From Mycobacterium deserti (GTDB lineage: Bacteria; Actinomycetota; Actinomycetes; Mycobacteriales; Mycobacteriaceae), in contig NZ_JAODWD010000001.1 in the NCBI RefSeq assembly GCF_025345615.1, forward strand, positions 186,001 to 250,000: a stretch of 64,000 bases of DNA. Direction: 5' to 3'. A program made the position numbers and the translations under genes. Shown in pieces: positions 36,546-45,229 of the stretch (positions are counted from its first letter, which is position 1; every line of letters begins with the position of its first letter). Below the pieces are notes generated by a model, which saw only the letters and a list, made by a program, of their open reading frames with translations, did not search any database and had not been told where the DNA came from.

Positions 36546-37745
36546 ATGTCGGGCGAGCTCGCGATAGCGCTGGCGGCGGTGCTGATGCTGGCCGCGGTGG
36601 CCGCCGCCGTCGTCGTGGTGCGCACCCGCCGTGTGGTGGCCACGCCGACCGAGCGCGCCGTCCACACCGCGCTGCACACCGCGTCGCTGGCCGCTCGGGC
36701 GCTGCGCCAAGGCTTGCACACCCACTCCGCACAGACCGCGGCGCCGTTCCTGCGCGGCCTGACCGGCACCGACGGTGTCGCGTTGTTCGACGGCGACGCC
36801 CGCCTGCTGGCTCAGGACCCACCCGACGAAACCCTGTGGGCGCCGGACGTGCTCGACGCCTGCGAACGCGCCGCGCGCGCCGCGATACCCGGCCAGCGAC
36901 GGGTGCTGACCCACGCGACGACGTCGACTGTCGTGGCGCAGCCCCTGCTCGCCGAGGGCGACGTGCTGGGCGTGCTGGTGGTGGTCACGACCCGCTCCCC
37001 CGCGCCCGGACTGCTGGGCGCCGTCGGCGAGGTCGCCCGCTACGCGGCGAGCCAGATCGAGCTTGCCGAACTCGATGCGTCGCGCGCCCGCCTCGACCGC
37101 GCCGAGGTGCTCGCGCTGCGCGCGCAGATCAGCCCGCACTTCATCTACAACGCGCTGGGCACCATCGCCTCGTTCGTGCGCACCGACCCGGACCGGGCCC
37201 GCGAGTTGGTCCTCGAGTTCGCCGACTTCACCCGCTACTCGTTTCGTGCCGCCGGGCAGTACACGACGCTGGCCGACGAACTGCGCAACATCGACCGCTA
37301 TCTCACCCTTGAGCGCGCCCGATTCGGCGAGGCGCTCACGGTGCGGCTGCAGGTCGCACCCGAGGTACTCAACGTCGTGGTGCCGTTCCTGGCCCTACAA
37401 CCCCTGGTGGAGAACGCGGTTCGGCACGGCCTTGCCGGCCGCGGCGGCGGCGAGGTCGAGATCGTCGCGCGCGACGAGGGTTCGGACTGCGTCATCACCG
37501 TCGAAGACGACGGTGCCGGAATGGATCCCGAGGTGTTGCGCACCGGTCCCGGCGACGCGCTGGCCGAGACCACCGGGCACTCCGCGCATGTCGGCCTGAC
37601 CAATGTCGACCATCGCCTGCGCGCGGCGTTCGGCAACGACTACGGTCTGGTGGTCGAAACAGCGATCGGCGCCGGAACGAAGGTCGTGATGCGCGTACCG
37701 AAGTTCCGGTCCGGCGTACGGGCCGGCGGAGGTGTGTTCGGATGA
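36546..37745 (+). CDS. LytS/YehU-type sensor histidine kinase
   Basis: Protein of 399 residues. One N-terminal membrane helix (residues 3-25, ELAIALAAVLMLAAVAAAVV) is followed by a GAF-like sensing region (about 40-165). The His_kinase domain has the phosphoacceptor in LRAQISPHFIYNALG (about residue 198) and the HATPase domain has VPFLALQPLVENAVRHGL and VEDDGAGMDPE. It is a LytS-class kinase that pairs with LytTR regulators. The next gene, a LytTR regulator, overlaps its stop as ATGA, and two symporter modules follow. Confidence 0.9.
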   Translation: MSGELAIALAAVLMLAAVAAAVVVVRTRRVVATPTERAVHTALHTASLAARALRQGLHTHSAQTAAPFLRGLTGTDGVALFDGDARLLAQDPPDETLWAPDVLDACERAARAAIPGQRRVLTHATTSTVVAQPLLAEGDVLGVLVVVTTRSPAPGLLGAVGEVARYAASQIELAELDASRARLDRAEVLALRAQISPHFIYNALGTIASFVRTDPDRARELVLEFADFTRYSFRAAGQYTTLADELRNIDRYLTLERARFGEALTVRLQVAPEVLNVVVPFLALQPLVENAVRHGLAGRGGGEVEIVARDEGSDCVITVEDDGAGMDPEVLRTGPGDALAETTGHSAHVGLTNVDHRLRAAFGNDYGLVVETAIGAGTKVVMRVPKFRSGVRAGGGVFG

Positions 37746-38533
37746 CTTCCCCGCTGACCGTGCTGGCCGTCGACGACGAGGCGCCCGCACTCGACGAGTT
37801 GGCCTACCTGCTCGAGCAGCACGCCGATATCGGCACCGTCATTCGCGTCGGCGACGCCACCTCGGCGCTGCGGGAAATCAACGCAGGCGCCGTTCGCTCC
37901 TCGCGTCGCCCCATCGACGCGATCTTCCTCGACATCAACATGCCCGGGCTGTCCGGCATCGAACTCGCGGGCGTGCTCGCCAAGTTCTCGCAGCGGCCGC
38001 GCGTCGTATTCGTCACCGCGCACGACGACAAGGCCGTCGCCGCGTTCGACGTCGGGGCGCTGGACTACCTGCTCAAGCCGATCCGCCAGGACCGGCTCGA
38101 CGAGGCGGTGCGACGGGTGCTGGCTGCCAGAAGCGCCGAACCCGCCGAAGCCGGCAGCGCCGACGACGATGTCATCCCCGCCGAACTCGGCGGCGTCACC
38201 CACCTGGTGCCGCGACAGACCATCGGCTGGGTCGAAGCCGAAGGCGACTACGCCCGTCTGCACTCGGCGTCAGGCTCGCATCTGGTGCGCATTCCGCTGA
38301 GCACACTGGAAAACCGTTGGCGCGACCGCGGATTCCAACGAGTTCACCGGTCGTATTTGGTGGCGCTGCGGATGGTCACTGGCCTGCGCACCGGCGATGG
38401 CGGTGTGCTGGTGCGACTGCGGGCCAATGGGGCATCCCCCGCCGTCGAGCTACCCGTAAGCCGACGCCAGGCCCGCGAATTGCGGGACCGCGTGATCCGC
38501 GACCCGATGCGCAATCTGAGGCCCGATGACTAG
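37742..38533 (+). CDS. LytTR-family response regulator
   Basis: Protein of 263 residues. The receiver domain has the acidic pair DDE (residues 11-13), the phosphoacceptor Asp in IFLDINMPGLSG (about 64), the Thr/Ser in VFVTAHDD and the Lys in LLKPI. The C-terminal LytTR DNA-binding domain (about 155-255) contains GWVEAEGDYARLHSASGSH and QRVHRSYLVALR. Coupled to the kinase by ATGA and to the next gene by an 8-bp overlap. Such systems often control transporters of small organic acids (for example YpdAB and BtsSR in E. coli), which fits the symporters downstream. Confidence 0.92.
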   Translation: MTSPLTVLAVDDEAPALDELAYLLEQHADIGTVIRVGDATSALREINAGAVRSSRRPIDAIFLDINMPGLSGIELAGVLAKFSQRPRVVFVTAHDDKAVAAFDVGALDYLLKPIRQDRLDEAVRRVLAARSAEPAEAGSADDDVIPAELGGVTHLVPRQTIGWVEAEGDYARLHSASGSHLVRIPLSTLENRWRDRGFQRVHRSYLVALRMVTGLRTGDGGVLVRLRANGASPAVELPVSRRQARELRDRVIRDPMRNLRPDD

Positions 38534-38900
38534 CGGCGAACGGCCGCAACGGGAACGCGTCGTGCTCGCACACCGGCGCGGCGCCCGGATGGTGCGCACC
38601 CGTGTAGAGGTCCAGGAGCAGACGCAGGTCGGCGACGCCCTGGTCCGCGGGCTGGTCCGCGCGCAGCTCGGACTGGCACTGCGGCTGGCAGCGGTGGTGG
38701 TCTGCACCGTCGTCGCGATCCCGTTGCTGAACGCGGCATTCCCCGACCTGGCGGCGGTCACGGTCTTCGGCATCCGACTGAACTGGCTGGTGCTCGGTGC
38801 GCTGGTGTACCCGTTGCTCTACGGCGTCGGGCGGCTTTACATCCGGTTGGCCGAACAAGGCGAACGCGACTTCGTCGGCGTCGTCGACAGCGAACCGTGA
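38526..38900 (+). CDS. Small membrane protein partnered with symporter (DUF485-like)
   Basis: Protein of 124 residues with two hydrophobic segments (LALRLAAVVVCTVVAIPLLN and LNWLVLGALVYPLLYGVGRL), preceded by a basic N-terminus and followed by a short tail. It overlaps the response regulator by 8 bp and the symporter by GTGA. Size, topology and place before a sodium-solute symporter match the DUF485 proteins found next to acetate permeases, and a second, clearer DUF485 copy lies at 40877. Confidence 0.7.
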   Translation: MTSGERPQRERVVLAHRRGARMVRTRVEVQEQTQVGDALVRGLVRAQLGLALRLAAVVVCTVVAIPLLNAAFPDLAAVTVFGIRLNWLVLGALVYPLLYGVGRLYIRLAEQGERDFVGVVDSEP

Positions 38901-40636
38901 CAGGCTCGGCGCTGACGGCCGCCGCGTTGCTCGCAGCGGCGGTGGCCACCGTCGCGATCGGCGCTTACGGCGTCCGGTTGTCGCGCACGACGTCGGACTT
39001 CCTTGTCGCGTCCCGCAGCATCGGACCGCGCTGGAACGCCGCCGCGATCTCCGGTGAATACCTCTCGGCCGCATCCTTTCTCGGCGTCGCCGGCCTGATC
39101 GCCAAGTACGGCGCCGACGCACTGTGGTACCCCGTCGGCTTCACCGCCGGTTATCTGGGGCTGTTGTTGTTCGTCGCCGCACCCCTGCGCCGCTCGGGGG
39201 CGTACACGGTTCCCGACTTCGCCGAGTTCCGGCTGGGCTCGGCGAGGCTGCGCCGGGTGGCGATGGTCGTGGTCGTCGTCGTCTGCGTGTACTACATAGT
39301 GCCGCAATACCAAGGCGCGGGGTTGGCACTCAAAGCGCTTCTCGGACTTCCGGTGTGGGTCGGACCGCTGGTCGTCGGCGCCATCGTCATCGCCAACGTC
39401 GTCGCGGGCGGGATGCGGTCGATCACGTTCGTCCAGGCGTTCCAGTACTGGCTCAAGCTGACGGCGATCGCGATCCCCGCGCTGGCGCTACTCGGGCTGT
39501 TCGCCGCCGACCGCGTCGAGCTCGGCGGACCGTTACCGCCGACGGTAGGGGCGCCCACCAGCGTGGCGATCGAGACCGACGTAGTGGTGCAGGTGGCCCG
39601 GCCCGCGGGTATCACCGTGACCGGCACGCTCGACGGCACGCCCGTTGACGCACAACCGATTCCGTCCGCAGGCGAGCACACCCTCGGCGCGGGATCGACG
39701 CTGACGTTGGCAGCGGGCACCGCGACGCCGGTGGTCGCGGGTACGCCCAGCTCCGGCGCGGACTGGATCGAGTCCGGGGGCGGTCTTGGCGGCGGGCATC
39801 CGCTCTATCAGGTGCTGTCGATCATCGTCGCCACGTTCCTCGGCACCATGGGTCTGCCGCATGTGCTGGTGCGCTTCTACACCAATCCCGACGGCCGTGC
39901 CGCACGCCGCACCGCGCTTGCCGTCATCGCACTGCTGTCGCTGTTCTATCTGTTCCCGACCCTGCTGGGCGCGTTCGCCCGGCTGTATGTGCCGCGACTG
40001 CTGGTCACGGGCGACGCCGACGCCGCGGTGCTGCTCGCGCCGGGATCCGCGTTCGCAGGCGCCGCGGGTCAACTACTCGGGTCGCTTGTCGCGGCGGGCG
40101 CCATCGCCGCGTTCCTTGCGACGTCATCGGGACTGTTGGTCAGCATCGCGGGGGCATTGTCGACAGACGTGCTACGCGGTCGGGTGCGCGACTTTCGCGT
40201 CGCCGCCGTCGTCGGCGGGCTCATCCCGATCCCGCTGTCGCTGGCGACCACTGGCGGCCTTGAACTGTCGCGCAGCGTCGGTCTGGCCTTCGCCGTCGCC
40301 GCGTCGACCTTGTGCCCGCTGTTGGTCCTGGGCATCTGGTGGCGCGGGCTCACCGCGTTCGGCGCGACATGCGGGTTGGTAGTCGGCGGATTGCTGTCTG
40401 GGACCGCGGTCACGGTCGCGCTGGCGGGCGGCATCGACGAGGACGTCCTCGGCGGCTGGCCCGCGGTGCTGATCGGCTATCCGGCAGCGATCAGCGTGCC
40501 GGTCGCGTTCGCGACGATGATCCTGGCCAGCCGCCTCGGCCCCGGCTCCGCGCCCGCGGACGTCGCGCAGATCTTCGCGCGCATGCATGTGCCGGAACGG
40601 CTCGGGATGGGAATCGAGCGCGTGCCGCGGGGATGA
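38897..40636 (+). CDS. Sodium:solute symporter (acetate/organic acid permease-like)
   Basis: SSS-family carrier of 579 residues with about 13 membrane segments. Family signatures include AAISGEYLSAASFLGVAGLI and the LPHVLVRFYTNPDGRAARR region. A soluble insert at about 205-290 (GAPTSVAIETDVVVQVARPA and beyond) is long for this family and may be an extracytoplasmic domain. GTG 38897 overlaps the upstream stop. It resembles ActP/MctC-type carriers, but the substrate is not shown. Its stop codon opens the chain of tandem mini-ORFs. Confidence 0.88.
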   Translation: MTGSALTAAALLAAAVATVAIGAYGVRLSRTTSDFLVASRSIGPRWNAAAISGEYLSAASFLGVAGLIAKYGADALWYPVGFTAGYLGLLLFVAAPLRRSGAYTVPDFAEFRLGSARLRRVAMVVVVVVCVYYIVPQYQGAGLALKALLGLPVWVGPLVVGAIVIANVVAGGMRSITFVQAFQYWLKLTAIAIPALALLGLFAADRVELGGPLPPTVGAPTSVAIETDVVVQVARPAGITVTGTLDGTPVDAQPIPSAGEHTLGAGSTLTLAAGTATPVVAGTPSSGADWIESGGGLGGGHPLYQVLSIIVATFLGTMGLPHVLVRFYTNPDGRAARRTALAVIALLSLFYLFPTLLGAFARLYVPRLLVTGDADAAVLLAPGSAFAGAAGQLLGSLVAAGAIAAFLATSSGLLVSIAGALSTDVLRGRVRDFRVAAVVGGLIPIPLSLATTGGLELSRSVGLAFAVAASTLCPLLVLGIWWRGLTAFGATCGLVVGGLLSGTAVTVALAGGIDEDVLGGWPAVLIGYPAAISVPVAFATMILASRLGPGSAPADVAQIFARMHVPERLGMGIERVPRG

Positions 40637-40728
40637 GCGCTCGCGCGAAGACCAGAAAGTTCGGATGAGCGCTCGCGCGAAGACCAGAAAGTTCGGATGA
40701 GCGCTCGCGCGAAGACCAGACAGTTCGG
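40633..40728 (+). repeat. MIRU-like tandem repeat, three 32-bp units
   Basis: Three head-to-tail units start at 40633, 40665 and 40697 with a period of 32 bp; a partial fourth copy (ATGAGCGC) begins at 40729. Each unit encodes an 11-codon ORF (MSARAKTRKFG, with K to Q in the third) whose TGA overlaps the next unit's ATG. The first ATG overlaps the symporter stop. The fourth ATG opens a 23-codon ORF ending at 40800. Self-overlapping ATGA mini-ORFs between operon genes are the hallmark of mycobacterial interspersed repetitive units, but I do not know this unit from any catalogue. Confidence 0.85.
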
Positions 40729-40836
40729 ATGAGCGCCGTTTATCGCAGGGATCGACCGCTCACCGCACCTTTCTCGGGCTTCGCCGTGTCGCATTCGTGA
40801 GCATTGGGTATGTGACCTGCATCTCATCTACCTTGC

Positions 40837-40845
40837 ACAGTTGAG
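40837..40845 (+). promoter_or_regulatory. Candidate LytTR-binding site
   Basis: ACAGTTGAG matches the LytTR consensus [TA][AC][CA]GTTN[AG][TG] at all constrained positions. A weaker partial copy, GCCGTTCAC, follows at 40845. The site lies 32 bp before the second DUF485 start and downstream of the repeat. A match of this degeneracy has an appreciable chance of arising at random in the interval. Confidence 0.3.
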
Positions 40846-40876
40846 CCGTTCACACCTCGAGGGCAGGAGTCCGCAG

Positions 40877-41215
40877 ATGACGCCGCGAACAGAGACCGCC
40901 GTCAGCGGTCAGGAGTACTTGGCCACGGAGGCCAGTCCGGAGTTCCAGGAGTTGCGAAGGAGACTGCGCCGCTTCGTCTTTCCGATGAGCGCGGTGTTCC
41001 TGCTTTGGTACTTCGCGTACGTGATGCTCGGCGCGTTCGCCCACGACTTCATGGCCATCAAGGTGTGGGGCGACATCAACGTCGGGATCCTGGTCGGCCT
41101 CGGCCAGTTCCTGTCCACGTTCCTGATCACGGCGATCTACGTGCGATTCGCCAACCGCGAACTCGATCCGCGCGCCGAGGCGATCCGCAACAAGCTCGAA
41201 GGAGGCGCGGCATGA
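40877..41215 (+). CDS. DUF485 membrane protein
   Basis: Protein of 112 residues with two membrane helices (FVFPMSAVFLLWYFAYVMLG and VGLGQFLSTFLITAIYVRFA) and the DUF485 signature region ELRRRLRRFVFPMS plus ANRELDPRAEAIR. These proteins accompany ActP-type acetate permeases. GGCAGGAG precedes the ATG by 10 nt. It is coupled to the symporter through ATGA at 41212-41215, and is the second DUF485/SSS module of the locus. Confidence 0.88.
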   Translation: MTPRTETAVSGQEYLATEASPEFQELRRRLRRFVFPMSAVFLLWYFAYVMLGAFAHDFMAIKVWGDINVGILVGLGQFLSTFLITAIYVRFANRELDPRAEAIRNKLEGGAA

Positions 41216-42852
41216 CCACCAGCCTGTTCGCCCAAGCCGACGCGACCGTCGGCAATCCGGTGGCCAACATCGGTATCTTCCTGCTGTTCGTTGCGGTGAC
41301 GCTGTTCATCGTCATCCGGGCCAGCAAGAAGAACGCCACGGCAGCGGAGTTCTTCACCGCGGGCCGCTCATTCACCGGCCCCCAGAACGGCATCGCGATC
41401 TCCGGCGACTACCTGTCGGCCGCCAGCTTCCTCGGCATCGCAGGCGCCATCGCGGTCTACGGCTACGACGGCTTCCTGTACTCGATCGGCTTCCTGGTGG
41501 CCTGGCTCGTCGCGCTGCTACTTGTCGCCGAATTGCTGCGCAACGCAGGCAAATTCACGATGGCCGACGTGCTGAGCTTCCGGCTGAAGCAGCGACCGGT
41601 GCGGATGGCCGCCGCAACGACCACCCTGGCGGTCTGCCTGTTCTACCTGCTGGCGCAGATGGCGGGCGCGGGCGGCCTGGTCGCGCTGCTGCTCAACATC
41701 ACCAGCGACATCGGCCAGGCCCTCGTGATCGCGGTGGTCGGCGTGTTGATGATCGTCTATGTGCTGATCGGCGGCATGAAGGGCACCACCTGGGTACAGA
41801 TCATCAAGGCGGTGTTGCTGATCGGCGGCGCGGCGCTGATGACGGTGTGGGTGCTCGCCAAGTTCGGCGCCAACTTCTCCGAGATCCTCGGGGCGGCGCA
41901 GACCGCTGTGTCGGGTTCGTCGAGCGAAGCGGTCGCGGGCCGCGATGTGCTGGCACCGGGCGCGCAGTACGGCGCCTCGCTGACGTCGCAGATCAACTTC
42001 ATCTCGTTGGCCCTGGCCCTGGTACTCGGCACCGCGGGACTGCCGCATGTCCTGATGCGCTTCTACACCGTGCCCACGGCCAAGGAGGCCCGTCGCTCCG
42101 TGGTCTGGGCGATCGTGCTCATCGGCGCCTTCTACCTGTTCACCTTGGCGCTGGGCTACGGTGCGGCGGCGCTCGTCGGACCCGACACCATCCTCGCCGC
42201 TCCGGGCGGGCAGAACTCGGCGGCGCCGCTGCTGGCGTTCGAACTCGGCGGCGTGATCCTGCTGGGCATCATCTCCGCGGTCGCGTTCGCGACGATTCTC
42301 GCGGTCGTCGCCGGGCTGACCATCACGGCCGCAACATCATTCGCGCACGACATCTACGCCAGTGTGCTGAAGAGCGATCAGGTCACCGAGAACCAGCAGG
42401 TGCGGGTCTCGCGCATCACGGTCGTGGTGATCGGCGCGCTGTCGATCGGCCTCGGCATCCTGGCCGCCGAACAGAACATCGCGTTCCTGGTGGCGCTGGC
42501 GTTCGCCGTGGCCGCCGCGGCGAACCTGCCGACCATCATCTACTCGCTGTACTGGCCGCGGTTCAACACCCGCGGCGCGTTGTGGAGCATGTACGGCGGT
42601 CTGATCTCGACGATCGTGCTGATCATCTTCTCGCCCGCCGTGTCCGGGGCGAAGACCGCGATGCTGCCGAACGTCGACTTCGCTTGGTTCCCGCTGGCCA
42701 ACCCCGGCATCGTGTCGATCCCGCTGGCGTTCATCCTCGGCATCGTCGGCACGCTGAGCTCTTCTGACCGCGGTGACCCGGAGATCAACGCCGAGTTCGA
42801 GGTGCGGTCGCTGACGGGCGTCGGCGCCGAGAAGGCCATCACCGGCCACTAG
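41212..42852 (+). CDS. Cation/acetate symporter, ActP-like
   Basis: SSS-family permease of 546 residues, the length of E. coli ActP (549), with about 13 membrane segments. Motifs include NGIAISGDYLSAASFLGIAG, GTAGLPHVLMRFYTVPTAKE, SAVAFATILAVVAGLTITAA and a C-terminal LYWPRFNTRGALWSMYGG. Likely imports acetate, pyruvate or propionate with Na+ or H+; the exact substrate is inferred. Together with the LytS/LytTR system upstream and the first symporter module it looks like a nutrient-sensing uptake operon. Confidence 0.9.
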   Translation: MTTSLFAQADATVGNPVANIGIFLLFVAVTLFIVIRASKKNATAAEFFTAGRSFTGPQNGIAISGDYLSAASFLGIAGAIAVYGYDGFLYSIGFLVAWLVALLLVAELLRNAGKFTMADVLSFRLKQRPVRMAAATTTLAVCLFYLLAQMAGAGGLVALLLNITSDIGQALVIAVVGVLMIVYVLIGGMKGTTWVQIIKAVLLIGGAALMTVWVLAKFGANFSEILGAAQTAVSGSSSEAVAGRDVLAPGAQYGASLTSQINFISLALALVLGTAGLPHVLMRFYTVPTAKEARRSVVWAIVLIGAFYLFTLALGYGAAALVGPDTILAAPGGQNSAAPLLAFELGGVILLGIISAVAFATILAVVAGLTITAATSFAHDIYASVLKSDQVTENQQVRVSRITVVVIGALSIGLGILAAEQNIAFLVALAFAVAAAANLPTIIYSLYWPRFNTRGALWSMYGGLISTIVLIIFSPAVSGAKTAMLPNVDFAWFPLANPGIVSIPLAFILGIVGTLSSSDRGDPEINAEFEVRSLTGVGAEKAITGH

Positions 42853-42866
42853 GTGTGATCTCACAC
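42853..42866. promoter_or_regulatory. Inverted repeat GTGTGA-TC-TCACAC
   Basis: Perfect 6-bp arms with a 2-base centre, immediately after the actP-like stop and 45 bp before the MFS start. The half-site TGTGA is that of CRP, but CRP sites have a 6-base spacer, so this is more likely an operator of another dimeric regulator, or coincidence. Confidence 0.35.
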
Positions 42867-42910
42867 AGCGCACGGGATTAGGACGCCCCCCGAACGGGTT
42901 ACATTGCCCC

Positions 42911-44098
42911 GTGAGCCTGCGACGATTCGCCTTCCCGCTGCTGGCGTACGCGTTCGCGGCCATCATGGGGGGCACTACCCTGCCGACCCCGATGTATGCC
43001 CTGTACGGCGAACGTCTGCACTTCTCGGTGCTGACCACCACCGTGGTCTACGCGACGTACGCGGGCGGCGTGCTGGTCACGCTGCTGGCGTTCGGCCGGT
43101 GGTCCGATGCGATCGGCAGGCGGCCCATTCTCCTGGCTGGGGTGGCGTCGGCACTGGGCAGTGCAATCGTGTTCCTGTTCGCCGACTCCGTGCCCGACCT
43201 GCTGATCGCACGGGTGCTCTCCGGCGTGTCGGCCGGGTTGTTCACCGGCACCGCGACGGCGGCGGTCATCGAGGCCGCGCCCGAGCGCTGGCGGGGCAGG
43301 GCGGCCGCGGTCGCCACGGTGGCCAACATCGGCGGCCTCGGCGCCGGACCGGTGCTGTCCGGTCTGCTGGTCGAGTACGCGCCCGCGCCGTTGCACCTGT
43401 CGTTCATCGTGCACATCGCGATGCTCGCGCTGGTGAGCGTCGCGGTCCTGGCGAGTCCGGAGACGTCGCCGCGTAGTGGGCACATCGGTGTGCAACGCCT
43501 CTCGTTGCCCGCGGAGGTTCGCGGCGAATTCGCCATCGCGGGCGTCGCAGCATTCGCGGGCTTCGCAGTCACCGGGCTGTTCACCGCCGTCGCACCCGCA
43601 TTCCTCGCCGACGTCGTCGGCATCAGCAACCACGCCGTCGCCGGACTGATCGTCGGCCTCATCTTCGGCGCGTCGGCCGTCGCGCAGATCGCCTCGGACC
43701 GATTCGACCCACACCGCGCTATTGCGGCGGGCAGCGTGCTGCTGATCGTCGGCATGGTGATTCTGGCTGCGGCACTGCACTTCTCCTCGCTCACGGGCCT
43801 GATCGTCGCGGCGGTGGTTGCCGGCGTCGGCGTCGGCGTGAGCTTCAGTCGGGGCCTGGCCGCCGTTGCCGATAAGACGCCGCCCGAGCGCCGCGCGGAA
43901 GTCAACTCCACCTACTTCGTCGTCGTCTACGCCGCGATCTCACTGCCGGTCGTCGGCGAAGGGTTCGCCTCGCAGGCGCTCGGTCTGCGCACGGCCGGTG
44001 TCAGTTTCGCGGTGGCCGTCGCATTGCTTGCCGTCGTCTGCCTGGTCACGATCACGGTCCGGTTGTCGCGCGGGCGCGCGGCAGCGGCGAGGGCCTGA
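42911..44098 (+). CDS. MFS transporter
   Basis: Protein of 395 residues with about 12 hydrophobic segments. The MFS loop motif is seen as FGRWSDAIGRRPI (about residues 60-72), and RVLSGVSAGLFTG and ANIGGLGAGPVLSGLL are typical of drug or metabolite exporters and importers. GTG 42911. It lies before the catabolic operon on the same strand, with 108 bp between, so it may move the same compound or its product, or be unrelated. Confidence 0.85.
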   Translation: MSLRRFAFPLLAYAFAAIMGGTTLPTPMYALYGERLHFSVLTTTVVYATYAGGVLVTLLAFGRWSDAIGRRPILLAGVASALGSAIVFLFADSVPDLLIARVLSGVSAGLFTGTATAAVIEAAPERWRGRAAAVATVANIGGLGAGPVLSGLLVEYAPAPLHLSFIVHIAMLALVSVAVLASPETSPRSGHIGVQRLSLPAEVRGEFAIAGVAAFAGFAVTGLFTAVAPAFLADVVGISNHAVAGLIVGLIFGASAVAQIASDRFDPHRAIAAGSVLLIVGMVILAAALHFSSLTGLIVAAVVAGVGVGVSFSRGLAAVADKTPPERRAEVNSTYFVVVYAAISLPVVGEGFASQALGLRTAGVSFAVAVALLAVVCLVTITVRLSRGRAAAARA

Positions 44099-44206
44099 GG
44101 CGACCATGGCGTCGGCCGGGAGACCGATCGGCGGACATTCACGGTCGGCGTGAGTGTGCGCGCCCCTCAGCCGTCCTAGGCTCCGCAGTGAGACCCAGGA
44201 GGTTAT

Positions 44207-45229
44207 GTGGACAAGGTCAGGGCGTCCCGCAACGACGGTCCCGTCATCGACATCCACTGTCACCGTGAATGCGCGCCGGTCGCGGAGTTCATGACGGAGC
44301 CCGCAAGGGCCGCGGGCAAGGTGGCACTCGGGCACGGCAACCCCACCACCCAGGCGGTGAACCGGCGCCAGCTCGAAGCGATCCGGCCGAAGATGGACCT
44401 GCTCGACGTGCGCCTGGCCGACATGGACGCGATGGGCGTGGATGTTCAGGCGGTCGCCGTCGCGGTCTACCAGTACTACTACTGGGCCGACCCCGAACTC
44501 GGGGCCAAGGTCGCGCGAATGATCAACGAGGAGTTCGTAGAGTCGACGTCACGCTATCCCGGCCGCTTCCTGCCGCTGGGCACCGTACCGCTGCAGGACA
44601 CCGACGCGGCCGTCGGCGAATTGCGTTATCTCGCCGAGGAACTGGGCATGCGTGGCATCGAGATCGGCACCCATGTCGAGGGTGAGGAGATCTCCAGTGC
44701 GCGACTCGAGCCGTTTTGGGCCGAGGTGGAGAGACTCGGCCTGGTCGCCGTCGTCCACACCCAGGGTGCAACGCATCCGCAGCGCATGCAGGACCACAAC
44801 TTCGTCAACATCGTCGGACACGCGTTCGAGGCGACCCTGGCCACGGCGCATCTGATCTTCGACGGCGTGGTCGAACGTCACCCGGACCTCAAGGTCGTCG
44901 TCGTACACGGCGGCGGCTACCTGCCCGCCTATGCCGCGCGGCTCGACCACGGCTGGCGGGCTCGCGAAGACGTCCGCGAAGGGGTGCCCGACCTGCCGAC
45001 GACCTATCTGCGCAAGTTCTACTTCGACACCATGGTCTTCGAGCCGGGCCAACTGCAGTACCTCGTCGACACCTACGGCGCCGATCACGTGCTGCTCGGC
45101 ACGGATTATCCGTACGACATGGGCGACGACGATCCCCTGGCGTTGCTGGGCGCGACGACCGGCCTCAAGCAGGACCAGATCGACCTCGTCGCGGGTGGCA
45201 ACGCGGCGCGGCTCCTGGGGCTGACGTGA
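44207..45229 (+). CDS. ACMSD-type amidohydrolase (metal-dependent decarboxylase/hydrolase), copy A
   Basis: TIM-barrel amidohydrolase of the ACMSD/gamma-resorcylate decarboxylase group, 340 residues. Metal ligands: IDIHCH (HxH, about residue 18), His in VVHTQG (about 183), HGGGYLPAYAARLDH (about 232), Asp in LLGTDYPYDMG (about 294). Members decarboxylate or hydrate carboxylated ring-derived compounds. Strong CAGGAGG (44196-44202) precedes GTG 44207. First gene of a coupled operon; the downstream oxidoreductase overlaps by GTGA. A second, divergent copy is at 47444. Confidence 0.88.
   Translation: MDKVRASRNDGPVIDIHCHRECAPVAEFMTEPARAAGKVALGHGNPTTQAVNRRQLEAIRPKMDLLDVRLADMDAMGVDVQAVAVAVYQYYYWADPELGAKVARMINEEFVESTSRYPGRFLPLGTVPLQDTDAAVGELRYLAEELGMRGIEIGTHVEGEEISSARLEPFWAEVERLGLVAVVHTQGATHPQRMQDHNFVNIVGHAFEATLATAHLIFDGVVERHPDLKVVVVHGGGYLPAYAARLDHGWRAREDVREGVPDLPTTYLRKFYFDTMVFEPGQLQYLVDTYGADHVLLGTDYPYDMGDDDPLALLGATTGLKQDQIDLVAGGNAARLLGLT

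Noticed and set aside
40633..40728. CRISPR array
   Set aside because: The 32-bp units are directly adjacent with no unique spacers, and there are no cas genes.
42853..42866. CRP binding site
   Set aside because: Spacer between TGTGA and TCACA is 2 bp rather than 6.
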